Source: Saccharothrix sp. (lineage in GTDB: Bacteria; Actinomycetota; Actinomycetes; Mycobacteriales; Pseudonocardiaceae). From it: DNA of 64,000 nt. The translations under genes were made by a program, and so were the position numbers. The DNA lies in contig NZ_JAPSLK010000004.1 of assembly GCF_031180885.1 (NCBI RefSeq), positions 62,001 through 126,000 of the forward strand, read 5' to 3'. The notes below the pieces were generated by a model. That model was given only the letters and a program-made list of their open reading frames with translations, did no database searches and was not told the DNA's origin. Of this stretch, positions 17,778-26,602 are shown one piece after another; positions within the stretch are counted from its first letter, which is position 1; each line of letters starts with the position of its first letter.

Positions 17778-18631
17778 ACGCCGTGATCCGGGTCGACGCG
17801 CACCACCACCTCTGGGACCTCGCCGCCCGGCCGCAGGACTGGCTCGACGAACCCGCCCTCGCCCCCATCCGGCGCGACTACGGCCAGGACGACCTGCGCG
17901 CGGTGACCACGGCGGCCGGGGTGGACGCCACCGTGCTGGTCCAGGTGCTCCCCGACATCGACGAGACCGCCGAGTTCCTCGCGCTGGCCGGGAAGTCCGA
18001 CCTGATCGCCGGGGTCGTGGGGTGGGTGGACCTGACCGCGCCCGACGTCGCCGAACAACTGGACCGGCTGCGGTCCGGGCCGGGCGGCGACCGGCTGGTG
18101 GGCGTGCGGCACCTGGTGCAGTCCGAGCCCGACCCGGAGTGGCTGACCCGCCCGGACGTCCTGGCCGGGCTGCGGGCGGTGCGCGACGCCGGGCTGGTCT
18201 ACGACCTGCTGACCCGGCCGCACCAGCTACCCGCGGCGGTGCGGGCCGTGCGGGCGTTACCGGACCTGGTGTTCGTGCTCGACCACCTGTCCAAACCGGA
18301 CATCGCGGGCGGGTCGTGGGAGCCGTGGGCGAGCGGGATCGCCGAGCTGGCCGCCGAACCGAACGTGGTCGCCAAGCTGTCCGGGCTGGTCACCGAGGCT
18401 GGTCCACTGTGGACGGTGGAGGAGTTGTGGCCGTTCGTCGACGTGGCGCTGGAGGCGTTCGGGCCGGAGCGGCTGGCGGTCGGCTCGGACTGGCCGGTGT
18501 GCCTGCTCGCCGCGTCCTACGCCGAGGTCGTGGGCGCCGCCGAGGAGTTGACCGCGAGCCTGGGCGACGCCGAGCGCGCCGCGGTCTTCGGCGGCACGGC
18601 CACCCGCGTCTACCGGTTGGGGCAGCGGTGA
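17774..18631 (+). CDS. Amidohydrolase-family L-fuconolactonase
   Basis: A 285-residue TIM-barrel hydrolase of the COG3618 lactonase group: VDAHHHLWD at residues 7-15 (metal HxH), VGVRHLVQ, FVLDHLSKP and AVGSDWPVC. It would open L-fucono-1,5(1,4)-lactone to L-fuconate, the step between fucose dehydrogenase and fuconate dehydratase. It starts at a GTG inside the FAH gene's stop and ends overlapping the larA ATG by one base (TGATG), so the block is tightly coupled. Confidence 0.87.
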   Translation: MNAVIRVDAHHHLWDLAARPQDWLDEPALAPIRRDYGQDDLRAVTTAAGVDATVLVQVLPDIDETAEFLALAGKSDLIAGVVGWVDLTAPDVAEQLDRLRSGPGGDRLVGVRHLVQSEPDPEWLTRPDVLAGLRAVRDAGLVYDLLTRPHQLPAAVRAVRALPDLVFVLDHLSKPDIAGGSWEPWASGIAELAAEPNVVAKLSGLVTEAGPLWTVEELWPFVDVALEAFGPERLAVGSDWPVCLLAASYAEVVGAAEELTASLGDAERAAVFGGTATRVYRLGQR

Positions 18632-19908
18632 TGGAGACCGTCCGGCTGGCCTACGGCGAGACCGGGCTGGACTTGCGCGTGGACCCGGCGGTGACCACGG
18701 TGGTGACGCCGAGGCACCACCAGGCCACCGAGCCACCACGGGACGTCCTGCGCAGGGCGCTGCGGTCCCCGGTGGCGGGTCCTCCGCTGCGCGAGCGGGT
18801 GCGACGCGGCCAGACCGTGGCGATCTCCGCCTGCGACGGGACCCGACCGCAGCCGCGCGAGCTGATGATCCCCGCGATCCTCGAAGAACTCGACGGCCTG
18901 GTCGACCTCGACGACGTCGTGGTGCTGGTCGCCACCGGCACCCACCGGGGCAACTCCGACGCCGAGCTGCGCCGGATGTTCGGTGACGACGTGGTCGATT
19001 CGGTGCGGATCGTCAACCACGACGCCCGCGACCCCGGAAGCCTGACCTGGGTGGGGGAGTTGGGCGCGGGCGTGCCGGTGTGGCTCAACAGCGAGTGGCT
19101 GAACGCGGACGTGCGCATCACGACCGGGTTCGTCGAGCCGCACTTCTTCGCCGGGTTCTCCGGTGGCCCCAAGCTGGTCGCGCCCGGCCTGGCCGCGCTG
19201 GAGACGGTGCTGGTGCTGCACGACGCGCGCCGGATCGGCCACCCGCGGGCGGCGTGGGGGATCATCGAGGGCAACCCGGTGCACGACGACGTCCGGGCGA
19301 TCGCGGCGGCGACCGGCGTGACCTTCGGGTTCGACGTGGTCCTCAACCAGGACAAGCAGGTCGTGGCCGCGTTCGGCGGGGACCTGCTCGCCATGCACGC
19401 CGAGGCCGTGCGCACCGCCCGTGAGATCGCGATGCGGCCGGTGCCGCACCGGTTCGACGTGGTGGTGACCACCAACTCGGGCTATCCGCTGGACCAGAAC
19501 CTCTACCAGGCGGTGAAGGGGATGTCGGCGGCCTACCAGGTGGTCGCGCCCGGCGGCACGATCGTGTGCGCGGCCGAGTGCCGGGACGGCTTCCCCGACC
19601 ACGGCTCCTACCGCGAGGTGCTGGCCTCGGCCGACTCGCCGGCGGCGCTGCTCGCCGAGATCTCCGCGCGGACGGCCACCGTGCCCGACCAGTGGCAGGT
19701 GCAGATCCAGGCCCGCATCCAGGCCGAGTGCCGGGTCGTCATGCACACCTCGTACCTCAGCGAGGCCGAGCTTGCGTCCGCGCACCTGAGCCAGACCGAC
19801 GACGTCTCGGCGACCGTCGCTCAGGCCTTGGCGGCGGCGGGACCGGGCGCGCGGCTGTGCGTGCTGCCCGAAGGACCGCAGACGATCCCGTACGTCCAGG
19901 GAGGCTGA
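18631..19908 (+). CDS. larA: LarA-family nickel-pincer 2-hydroxyacid racemase/epimerase
   Basis: The 425-residue protein has the full LarA active site: H105 (ATGTHRG), H171 (EPHFFAGFSGGPK), K181 and H197. These sit three residues before H108, H174, K184 and H200 as I recall them for the Lactobacillus plantarum lactate racemase, with identical spacing. K181 would hold the nickel-pincer nucleotide; H105 and H171 are the general acid/base pair. LarA enzymes racemise lactate; homologues are known that act on malate, longer 2-hydroxyacids and sugar acids. Here it is translationally coupled to a fuconolactonase and followed by larB, larC and larE. Substrate is therefore either L-lactate released by the pathway or a sugar acid. 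It is cytoplasmic. Confidence 0.9.
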   Translation: METVRLAYGETGLDLRVDPAVTTVVTPRHHQATEPPRDVLRRALRSPVAGPPLRERVRRGQTVAISACDGTRPQPRELMIPAILEELDGLVDLDDVVVLVATGTHRGNSDAELRRMFGDDVVDSVRIVNHDARDPGSLTWVGELGAGVPVWLNSEWLNADVRITTGFVEPHFFAGFSGGPKLVAPGLAALETVLVLHDARRIGHPRAAWGIIEGNPVHDDVRAIAAATGVTFGFDVVLNQDKQVVAAFGGDLLAMHAEAVRTAREIAMRPVPHRFDVVVTTNSGYPLDQNLYQAVKGMSAAYQVVAPGGTIVCAAECRDGFPDHGSYREVLASADSPAALLAEISARTATVPDQWQVQIQARIQAECRVVMHTSYLSEAELASAHLSQTDDVSATVAQALAAAGPGARLCVLPEGPQTIPYVQGG

Positions 19909-19910
19909 GC

Positions 19911-20594
19911 ATGGCGGGACCGGACGTGGTCGACCTCGGGTTCGCCCGGGTCGACGTGGATCGCGAGGCGCGCCAAGGCCTGCCGGAAGTGGTGTACGGC
20001 AGCGGGAAGACGCCCGACCAAGTCGTCGGGATCGTGCGGACGTTGTTGCGGCACAACGACGGGCCGGTGCTGGTCACACGGGTGGAGCCGGACGCGGCGG
20101 AAACCGTGCTGGCCGACGTGCCGGACGGTGCCTACGACGACGGGGCGCGGCTGCTGGTGTGGCGGCCGGCCGCGCCGACCGGGTTCGACGTGGTCGTGGC
20201 GGCGGCGGGCACGGCCGACCTGCCCGTGGCGCGGGAGGCCGCCGCCGTCGCCGCCGCGGTGGGGCTGGGCGTCACGACGGTCACCGACGTGGGTGTGGCG
20301 GGTCTGCACCGGTTGCTGGCCGAACGGGAGCGACTGTCCACTGCGGACAGTGTCATCGTGGTGGCGGGCATGGAGGGCGCGCTGGCGAGCGCGATCGGTG
20401 GCCTGGTCGCGTGCCCGGTGGTCGCCGTGCCCACCTCGACCGGGTACGGGGCCGGCCTGGAGGGGATCACCGCGTTGCTGGCGATGCACGCCTCCTGCGC
20501 GGCGGGGATCACGGTGGTCAACATCGACTCCGGGTTCGGGGCGGCGATGGCCGCGTTCCGGCTCGCGCGCGTGGTGGGGCGGAGGACGGGGTGA
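19911..20594 (+). CDS. larB: Nickel-pincer cofactor biosynthesis protein LarB
   Basis: A 227-residue LarB/PurE-like protein: ARQGLPEVVYGSGKTPDQ at the N-terminal domain, then the AIR-carboxylase-like domain with AAAGTADLPVAREAA, GMEGALASAIGGLV and PTSTGYGAG. LarB carboxylates and hydrolyses nicotinic acid adenine dinucleotide to pyridinium-3,5-biscarboxylate mononucleotide, the first cofactor step. GGGAGG lies upstream of ATG 19911. The stop overlaps the larC GTG by four bases. Confidence 0.93.
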   Translation: MAGPDVVDLGFARVDVDREARQGLPEVVYGSGKTPDQVVGIVRTLLRHNDGPVLVTRVEPDAAETVLADVPDGAYDDGARLLVWRPAAPTGFDVVVAAAGTADLPVAREAAAVAAAVGLGVTTVTDVGVAGLHRLLAERERLSTADSVIVVAGMEGALASAIGGLVACPVVAVPTSTGYGAGLEGITALLAMHASCAAGITVVNIDSGFGAAMAAFRLARVVGRRTG

Positions 20595-21739
20595 GCCGGG
20601 TCTGCCTGATCTCGCCGTTCACCGGGCTGGCCGGGGACATGCTGCTGGCCGCGCTGGTCGACGCGGGCGCGCCGCTCGACGCGATCCGGGCGGCCGTCGC
20701 CGACACCGGCCTGACCGGGTGGGACCTCGCCGTCACCCCGGTGCTCACCCACGGGCTCACCGGGCGGCGGGCGGTCGTGACGGTGACCGACGACGCCACG
20801 AGCCGCGCGGCGGGGGAGTTGATCGCCATGGCCGGTCGGGTGCGCGACCGGGCCGTGGCGGACACCGCGGTCGCCGCGCTGCGCGCCATCGCCGAGGTCG
20901 AGGCACGCCTGCACGGCGAGGACCCCGAGCGGGTCCACCTGCACGAACTCGGCGGCCACGACACCCTCGTCGACATCGTCGGCGTGGCCGCCGCGCTGCA
21001 CGCCTTGGACGTGCGGACCGTGCACTGCGAGGCGTTGCCGATCGGCGCCGGGTCGGTCCGCACGGCGCACGGGGTGCTGCCCTGCCCGGCCCCGGCGACC
21101 TCGGCGCTGCTGACCGGCGCCCGGGTCGTGGGCACCTCCCTGCCCGGCGAGACCGTGACCCCGACCGCCGCCGCCCTGCTGCACGCGATCGGTGCCGACT
21201 ACGACCCCGCGCCGCCGATGCGGATGCGGGCCACCGGCTACGGCGTGGGCACCCGGACGCTGCCCGACCGACCGAACGTGGCGGTGGTCCGGCTCGGCGA
21301 CCGGGAGGCCGCGGACATCCGCGACCTGGTCGTGCTGGAGACCACCGTGGACGACGTCACCGGCGAGGTCCTCGGATACGTCGTCGCGCTCCTGCTCGAC
21401 TCGGGCGCGCTGGACAGCTGGATCACCCCGGCCACGATGAAGAAGGGCCGCCCGGGGCACGTGCTCCACGCGCTCGTCACGCCCGAAACCGCGGACGAGG
21501 TCGAACGGCGGATGTTCACCGAGACCGGCACGCTCGGGGTGCGGCGGACGAGCGTGCGGCGCGCCGCCCTGCCCAGGACCACCGACACCGTCGACGTCCA
21601 CGGGATGCCCGTGCGCCGCAAACACGGTCCGCACCACGGAAAACCCGAGTACGACGACGCCGTGGCCGTCGCCCGCCAGACCGGTCTGCCCCTGCGCACC
21701 GTTCTCGCCATGGCCACTCACAGCCCGGGGGAGCGGTGA
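20591..21739 (+). CDS. larC: Nickel insertase LarC, single continuous reading frame
   Basis: A 382-residue protein from GTG 20591 containing both halves of LarC in one frame: the N-terminal part (FTGLAGDMLLAAL, HLHELGGHDTLVDIVG, GETVTPTAAALL) and the C-terminal part (LETTVDDVTGEVLGY, KKGRPGHVLHAL, TLGVRR). In Lactobacillus plantarum the two halves are joined by programmed frameshifting; none is needed here. LarC uses CTP to insert nickel into the dithiocarboxylated nucleotide. The stop overlaps the larE ATG by one base. Confidence 0.93.
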   Translation: MSRVCLISPFTGLAGDMLLAALVDAGAPLDAIRAAVADTGLTGWDLAVTPVLTHGLTGRRAVVTVTDDATSRAAGELIAMAGRVRDRAVADTAVAALRAIAEVEARLHGEDPERVHLHELGGHDTLVDIVGVAAALHALDVRTVHCEALPIGAGSVRTAHGVLPCPAPATSALLTGARVVGTSLPGETVTPTAAALLHAIGADYDPAPPMRMRATGYGVGTRTLPDRPNVAVVRLGDREAADIRDLVVLETTVDDVTGEVLGYVVALLLDSGALDSWITPATMKKGRPGHVLHALVTPETADEVERRMFTETGTLGVRRTSVRRAALPRTTDTVDVHGMPVRRKHGPHHGKPEYDDAVAVARQTGLPLRTVLAMATHSPGER

Positions 21740-22560
21740 TGGACACCAGCGCGGCCGCCGAACGGCTCGTGGCACACCTGACCGCGATCGGCCCGGTCGC
21801 CGTGGCGTTCTCCGGCGGTGCGGACTCCGCCCTCGTCCTCGCCGCCGCCGCGCGCGCCAACGGCCCCGACGCGGTGCTCGCGGTCACCGCCGACTCGGCG
21901 AGCCTCGCCACCGCCGAGCTGGAGGGCGCGGTCGCGTTCGCCGAAAGCCTCGGCGTGCGGCACGTGGCACCCCGGACCGCCGAGCTGGACAACCCCGCGT
22001 ACGCGGCCAACGGCCGGAACCGTTGCTACTTCTGCAAGTCCACCGTGCTGGACACCATCACCGCCGTCGCACGGGATCACGGCCTCGACGCGGTGGCCAC
22101 CGGCGTGAACGCCGACGACGCGGTAGACCCGTTCCGGCCGGGCATCCGCGCCGGCGACGAGATCGGCGTGCGCACACCGCTGCGCGACCTCGGAATGACC
22201 AAGGCCGCCGTCCGCGCGGTGAGCCGACACTGGCGACTGTCCACATGGGACAAACCTGCCATGCCGTGCCTGGCGAGCCGGGTGCGGTACGGGGTGGCGA
22301 TCACCCCCGCGCGCCTGGCCAGGGTCGAACGCGCCGAAGTGGCCGTCCGGGCCTGGCTCGCGAGCGCCGGCACCCCGACCCGCGACCTGCGCGTGCGCGA
22401 CCTCGGCGACACCGGGCGGGTCGAACTCGACCCCGACCTGGTCGACCGGCCGGAGATCAGACCCGCCCTTACCGAACTCGTGCGCGCGGCCGGGTTCGAC
22501 GCGGTCGAACTGGCGGTGTTCCGGTCGGGCGCCCTGAACCACGAGCCGCACCGCGGCTGA
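21739..22560 (+). CDS. larE: ATP-dependent sulfur transferase LarE
   Basis: A 273-residue PP-loop enzyme: FSGGADSAL (24-32), NRCYFCK (94-100) and the sulfur-donor region PCLASRVRYG with C177, matching C176 of the sacrificial-sulfur LarE of Lactobacillus plantarum as I recall it. Some LarE proteins instead use an iron-sulfur cluster held by three clustered cysteines. Here the only others in the list are C96 and C99 of the usual NRCYFCK motif, so the single-cysteine type is more likely. It supplies two sulfurs to the pincer nucleotide and completes the larBCE set for LarA. Confidence 0.92.
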   Translation: MDTSAAAERLVAHLTAIGPVAVAFSGGADSALVLAAAARANGPDAVLAVTADSASLATAELEGAVAFAESLGVRHVAPRTAELDNPAYAANGRNRCYFCKSTVLDTITAVARDHGLDAVATGVNADDAVDPFRPGIRAGDEIGVRTPLRDLGMTKAAVRAVSRHWRLSTWDKPAMPCLASRVRYGVAITPARLARVERAEVAVRAWLASAGTPTRDLRVRDLGDTGRVELDPDLVDRPEIRPALTELVRAAGFDAVELAVFRSGALNHEPHRG

Positions 22561-22576
22561 CGGCAAGAAATACACA

Positions 22577-22600
22577 CGACACCGCATCGCGGCGGTGTCG
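22577..22600 (+). terminator. Hairpin after the lar operon
   Basis: Perfect 9-bp stem (22577-22585 and 22592-22600) with a 6-base loop, just after the larE stop and 14 bases before the fucosidase ATG. It may end the lar transcript or act as an attenuator for the fucosidase genes. Confidence 0.5.
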
Positions 22601-22614
22601 AGACGGGAGTGTCG

Positions 22615-24534
22615 ATGACGACATCCGGATTGTCCCGACGAGGTTTCCTGGCCGCCACCGGCATCGCGGCGGCATCGGCCGCGGTACCGGGCCTGACCGG
22701 GTACGCGGCGGCGGACCCCCAGACCGATCTGGCGAACCTGGTCAACCTGAGGTTCGGCATGTTCAACCACTTCAACCTCGGCACCTTCACCAACGAGGAG
22801 TGGGCGGCGGGCGGCCAGAGCCCGTTGAAGTTCGCGCCGCCCTCCGTGGACTGCGCGCAGTGGGCGGCGGCGGCCGCTGCGGCGAAGATGAGCTACGGCG
22901 TGCTCACCACCAAGCACCACGACGGCTTCTCCTTGTGGCCCACGGCGTTCAGCACGCAGAACGTGGCCTACTCGGGCTACAAGCAGGACGTCGTGCGCCA
23001 GTACGTCGACGCGTTCCGCGCCCAGGGCCTGCGGGTCGGGCTGTACTACTCGGTCTGGGACCGCACGCACACCATCCAGGCCTACGGCGGCTATCACGTC
23101 AAGGACCCGTACCAGGCCATCGAGCCGGGCGACATGACCGTGGTGCTCGGCCAGATCCGCGAGCTGCTGACCAACTACGGCACGATCGACGTGTTCATCA
23201 CCGACGGCTACGCCTGGCAGATGGGCCAGCAGCAGATCTCCTACCAGGAGGTCCGCAACCTGGTGAAGTCGCTGCAACCGCACTGCGTGATGGTCGACCA
23301 CGGCGCCCTGGTGCAGCCCTGGCTCGGCGACGCGATCTACTTCGAGGCCCCGCTGGGCATCCGGGCGCCGGCGGGGAACACGTTCGCGGGCATGCAGGGC
23401 GAGACGATCAGCCGCGGCTGGTTCTGGCACCCGCACACGGCCACCGAAGCGCCCCGCAGCCGTGACGCCATCCTGGCCGACCTGCGCGACCTGGAACCCA
23501 AGTACACCTCGTACCTGCTGAACTGCCCGCCCAACCGCGAGGGCAGGCTCGACACCAACATCGTCAACCGGCTCGCGGAGGTCGGCGCGGCCTGGAGCCC
23601 GAACCCGTCGCGCCCGCCGCTGCCCGCCCAGCCGCTGCGCGTGGAGTGGCCGGTGAACGCGGTGGCGGCCTACGCGTCGTCCTACAACCCCGGCGAGGTC
23701 GCCTACCACGCGATCGACAACCGCAGCGACCGGAACTTCGAGACGTGCTGGTCGACCTGGGGCGGCGGTCGCACCCTCCCGCAGACGATCACGATCGACC
23801 TCGGTGGGGTGTGGAGCAACGTCTCCACGCTGGAATACCTGCCCAAGCAGTGGAACCGGACCAACTCCACCGACGGCGACATCACCGCGGCCACCATCGC
23901 CACCAGCACCGACGGCGTCACCTTCACCACGGTGGCCACCGTGAACTGGGCCGCGGACGCGCGACTCAAGCTCGCCGAGTGGACCAACCGGGACGTCGGT
24001 TTCGTGCGCATCACCGTCACGGCGGCCAGCGGCGGCTACGCCAACATCAACGGCGTGCACATCGGCGGCCGCAGCGTCCGTCCCCAACTGGTGTCGCGCT
24101 TCCCCCTGGCGAACACGGTCTACCGCATCGAGGCCCGCCACAGCGGCAAGGTGCTCGACGTGCGCGGCTCCGGCACCGCCAACAACACCCCGGTGCAGCA
24201 GTGGCCGTGGCGGAACAGCGCGAACCAGAAGTGGACCTTCATCTCCACCGGGGACGGCTACTTCAAGATCCGCGACCAGAACAGCGGCAAGCTGCTGGAG
24301 GTCGGCGGCCGATCCCGGGACAACGGCGGCACGATGAACATCTGGGGCGACGCGAACGTCCACCAGCAGCACTGGGCCGTCACGCCCGTCGGCGACGGCT
24401 ACTTCCTGCTCACCAACCGGCTCAGCCAGCGGGTCTTGGAGGTCCCGGGCGGGTCCACCGCCGACGGCACGGTCCTCGACCAGTGGGACCACAACGGCGG
24501 CGGCCACCAGCAGTTCCGCCTGATCCGGGCCTGA
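22615..24534 (+). CDS. Secreted GH29 alpha-L-fucosidase with discoidin-like domain and CBM13
   Basis: ATG 22615 (GGGAG five bases upstream) begins a Tat signal (SRRGFLAATG, then AAA). Residues 40-330 are a GH29 barrel: LRFGMFNHFN, TTKHHDGFSLW (100-109), GLYYSVWDR, and candidate nucleophile D197 in VFITDGYAW. Residues ~345-480 form an F5/8-type (discoidin/CBM32-like) sandwich beginning AVAAYASSYNPGE. The last ~145 residues are a ricin-type trefoil (HSGKVLDVRGSG, QKWTFI, QQHWAV). It would release L-fucose from extracellular glycans, directly feeding the fucose importer and pathway encoded upstream. 639 residues. Confidence 0.88.
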   Translation: MTTSGLSRRGFLAATGIAAASAAVPGLTGYAAADPQTDLANLVNLRFGMFNHFNLGTFTNEEWAAGGQSPLKFAPPSVDCAQWAAAAAAAKMSYGVLTTKHHDGFSLWPTAFSTQNVAYSGYKQDVVRQYVDAFRAQGLRVGLYYSVWDRTHTIQAYGGYHVKDPYQAIEPGDMTVVLGQIRELLTNYGTIDVFITDGYAWQMGQQQISYQEVRNLVKSLQPHCVMVDHGALVQPWLGDAIYFEAPLGIRAPAGNTFAGMQGETISRGWFWHPHTATEAPRSRDAILADLRDLEPKYTSYLLNCPPNREGRLDTNIVNRLAEVGAAWSPNPSRPPLPAQPLRVEWPVNAVAAYASSYNPGEVAYHAIDNRSDRNFETCWSTWGGGRTLPQTITIDLGGVWSNVSTLEYLPKQWNRTNSTDGDITAATIATSTDGVTFTTVATVNWAADARLKLAEWTNRDVGFVRITVTAASGGYANINGVHIGGRSVRPQLVSRFPLANTVYRIEARHSGKVLDVRGSGTANNTPVQQWPWRNSANQKWTFISTGDGYFKIRDQNSGKLLEVGGRSRDNGGTMNIWGDANVHQQHWAVTPVGDGYFLLTNRLSQRVLEVPGGSTADGTVLDQWDHNGGGHQQFRLIRA

Positions 24535-24563
24535 CGCGACCATCCCAGGAAGGGGTTACGGCC

Positions 24564-26552
24564 ATGTCCTCCTCATCGAACGGCTTCACCCGCAGGCGAT
24601 TGCTCACCGCGGCGGGCGCCACCGGGATTGGCGCGGCGAGCGGCGTGCTGCGGGTCGGCACCGCCCACGCCACCGCCGGCCCGAGCAGCTACACGCCCAC
24701 GTGGGAGTCGGTGGACCAGCACCCGCCGGCGCCGGAGTGGTTCCAGGACGCCAAGTTCGGCATCTACTTCCACTGGGGCGTGTTCAGCGTCCCGGCGTTC
24801 GCGAACGAGTGGTACCCGCGCTCGATGTACTTCAGCGGTTCGTCGGAGCACACGCACCACGTCAACACCTACGGCGATCCGTCGGTGTGGCCGTACCACA
24901 ACTTCATCAACGGCGCCCGGGACAAAGCCGGGAACTGGGTGCAGTTCGCGCCGAAACTCCGCTCCGCGGGTGGCAACTTCGACCCCGACGAGTGGGCGCA
25001 ACTGTTCCTCGACGCCGGCGCGCGGTTCGCCGGGCCGGTCGCGGAGCACCACGACGGCTACTCGATGTGGAACAGCACGGTCAACGAGTGGAACTCCGTG
25101 CGCACCGGCCCCAAGCTGGACCTGGTGAAGCTGCACGCCGACGCGATCCGCCGCAAGGGCATGAAGCTCCTGCTGGCCATGCACCACGCGTACAACTTCA
25201 CCGGGTTCTTCGAACGGGTCCCGACCCAGTCGGACGCGAGCCTGCGCAAGCTGTACGGCCAGCTCGGCGGGCCGGCGCAGAACCAGCTGTGGATCGACAA
25301 GCTCAAGGAGGTCGTGGACGGCTACCAGCCCGACATCCTCTGGCAGGACTTCAACCTCGACAAGGTCGACGAGTCGCGGCGGCTGGAGTTCCTGGCCCAC
25401 TACTACAACCGCGCCGTCGCGTGGAACAAGGACGTCGTCGCCACCTACAAGGACGGCTTCAACAACCGCGGCCAGGTGTTCGACTACGAACGCGGCGGCC
25501 CGGCGGGTCTCCAGTACCCGTACTGGCTGACCGACGACAGCATCTCCAGCTCCAGCTGGTGCTACACGGTCGGGATCGGGTACTACTCGCTCAACGCGAT
25601 GGTGCACTCGCTGATCGACCGGATCAGCAAGAACGGCAACGTCCTGCTCAACATCGCACCGATGGCCGACGGCACGATCCCGTCCGGGCAGCGGTCGATC
25701 CTGCTGGGGATCGGCGACTACCTCAAGCGCTTCGGCGAGTCGATCTATTCGACCCGCGCGTGGACCAGCTTCGGCGAGGGGCCGACCCCGATGGGCGGCG
25801 GGTCGTTCACCCAGCCCCGCGAGGGCACCAACCGGGACATCCGGTTCACCCGCACCAAGGACAACACGGTCCTCTACGTCACCGTCATGGGCTGGCCGGG
25901 CAGCACTCTGGACATCACCACCCTCAACTCCAACCGGATCAACCTGTCCACCCTGGTCTCGGCCCGCCTGCTCAACTCCACCGCCGGTTCCTACATCGAC
26001 CTGCCGGGTCGCAGGCAGGACGGCACCGCCCTCCACCTGACCATGCCGTCGTCGACGCCCCCGTTCGCCGCTCCGGCCTACGTGGTCAAGTTGACGTTCT
26101 CCGGCCAGATCCCCAACCTGGGCGCGGGTCCGGTGCCCACGGGCTGGGCGCGGATCACCAACGCCACCACCGGTCTGGTGCTCGACAGCGGCGGCGACGT
26201 CGGCTCCGGGTCGCGGCTCAAGCAGTGGAACTGGGACGGCAGCACGAACCTCCAGTGGCAGCTCGTGGACGCGGGCGGCGGCTACGTCCGCATCGTCAAC
26301 CGCACCAACGGCATGGTCGCCGACAGCTGGGGCAACACCGCCAACGGGGCACCGGCCCAGCAGGCGCCGTGGAACGGCGGCAACAACCAGCAGTGGCGCC
26401 TGGTCAGCGTCGGCGACGGCCGCTACCAGATCGTCAACCGCGGCACCGGCACCGCGTTGGACGGCATGGGCGACTCGACCACGGGCGCCACCTGCGCCAT
26501 GTGGACCCCCAACTCCAGCCCGAACAACCACTGGACCATCACGGCCGTGTGA
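24564..26552 (+). CDS. Secreted GH29 alpha-L-fucosidase with CBM13
   Basis: ATG 24564 follows AGGAAGGGG and starts a Tat-type signal (TRRRLLTAAGATG ... THA near residue 36). The barrel (residues 50-430) has FGIYFHWGVFSVPAF, AEHHDGYSMW (160-169) and candidate nucleophile D262 in ILWQDFN, where many relatives have WFDG. A C-terminal barrel-associated beta domain follows (DIRFTRTKDNTVLYVTVMGWP). The last ~130 residues are a ricin trefoil (LQWQLVD, QQWRLVS, NHWTIT). It is paralogous to, but clearly different from, the GH29 gene 29 bases upstream; the two probably have different linkage preferences. Confidence 0.88.
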   Translation: MSSSSNGFTRRRLLTAAGATGIGAASGVLRVGTAHATAGPSSYTPTWESVDQHPPAPEWFQDAKFGIYFHWGVFSVPAFANEWYPRSMYFSGSSEHTHHVNTYGDPSVWPYHNFINGARDKAGNWVQFAPKLRSAGGNFDPDEWAQLFLDAGARFAGPVAEHHDGYSMWNSTVNEWNSVRTGPKLDLVKLHADAIRRKGMKLLLAMHHAYNFTGFFERVPTQSDASLRKLYGQLGGPAQNQLWIDKLKEVVDGYQPDILWQDFNLDKVDESRRLEFLAHYYNRAVAWNKDVVATYKDGFNNRGQVFDYERGGPAGLQYPYWLTDDSISSSSWCYTVGIGYYSLNAMVHSLIDRISKNGNVLLNIAPMADGTIPSGQRSILLGIGDYLKRFGESIYSTRAWTSFGEGPTPMGGGSFTQPREGTNRDIRFTRTKDNTVLYVTVMGWPGSTLDITTLNSNRINLSTLVSARLLNSTAGSYIDLPGRRQDGTALHLTMPSSTPPFAAPAYVVKLTFSGQIPNLGAGPVPTGWARITNATTGLVLDSGGDVGSGSRLKQWNWDGSTNLQWQLVDAGGGYVRIVNRTNGMVADSWGNTANGAPAQQAPWNGGNNQQWRLVSVGDGRYQIVNRGTGTALDGMGDSTTGATCAMWTPNSSPNNHWTITAV

Positions 26553-26558
26553 CCCACA

Positions 26559-26598
26559 CGAGGAGGGGGCGGGCGCCCGGGCGTCCACCCCCTCCTCG
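26559..26598. terminator. Bidirectional hairpin terminator
   Basis: Perfect 11-bp arms (26559-26569, 26588-26598) around a GC-rich centre, between the stops of convergent genes ending at 26552 and 26603. Confidence 0.75.
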
Positions 26599-26602
26599 GT
26601 GT

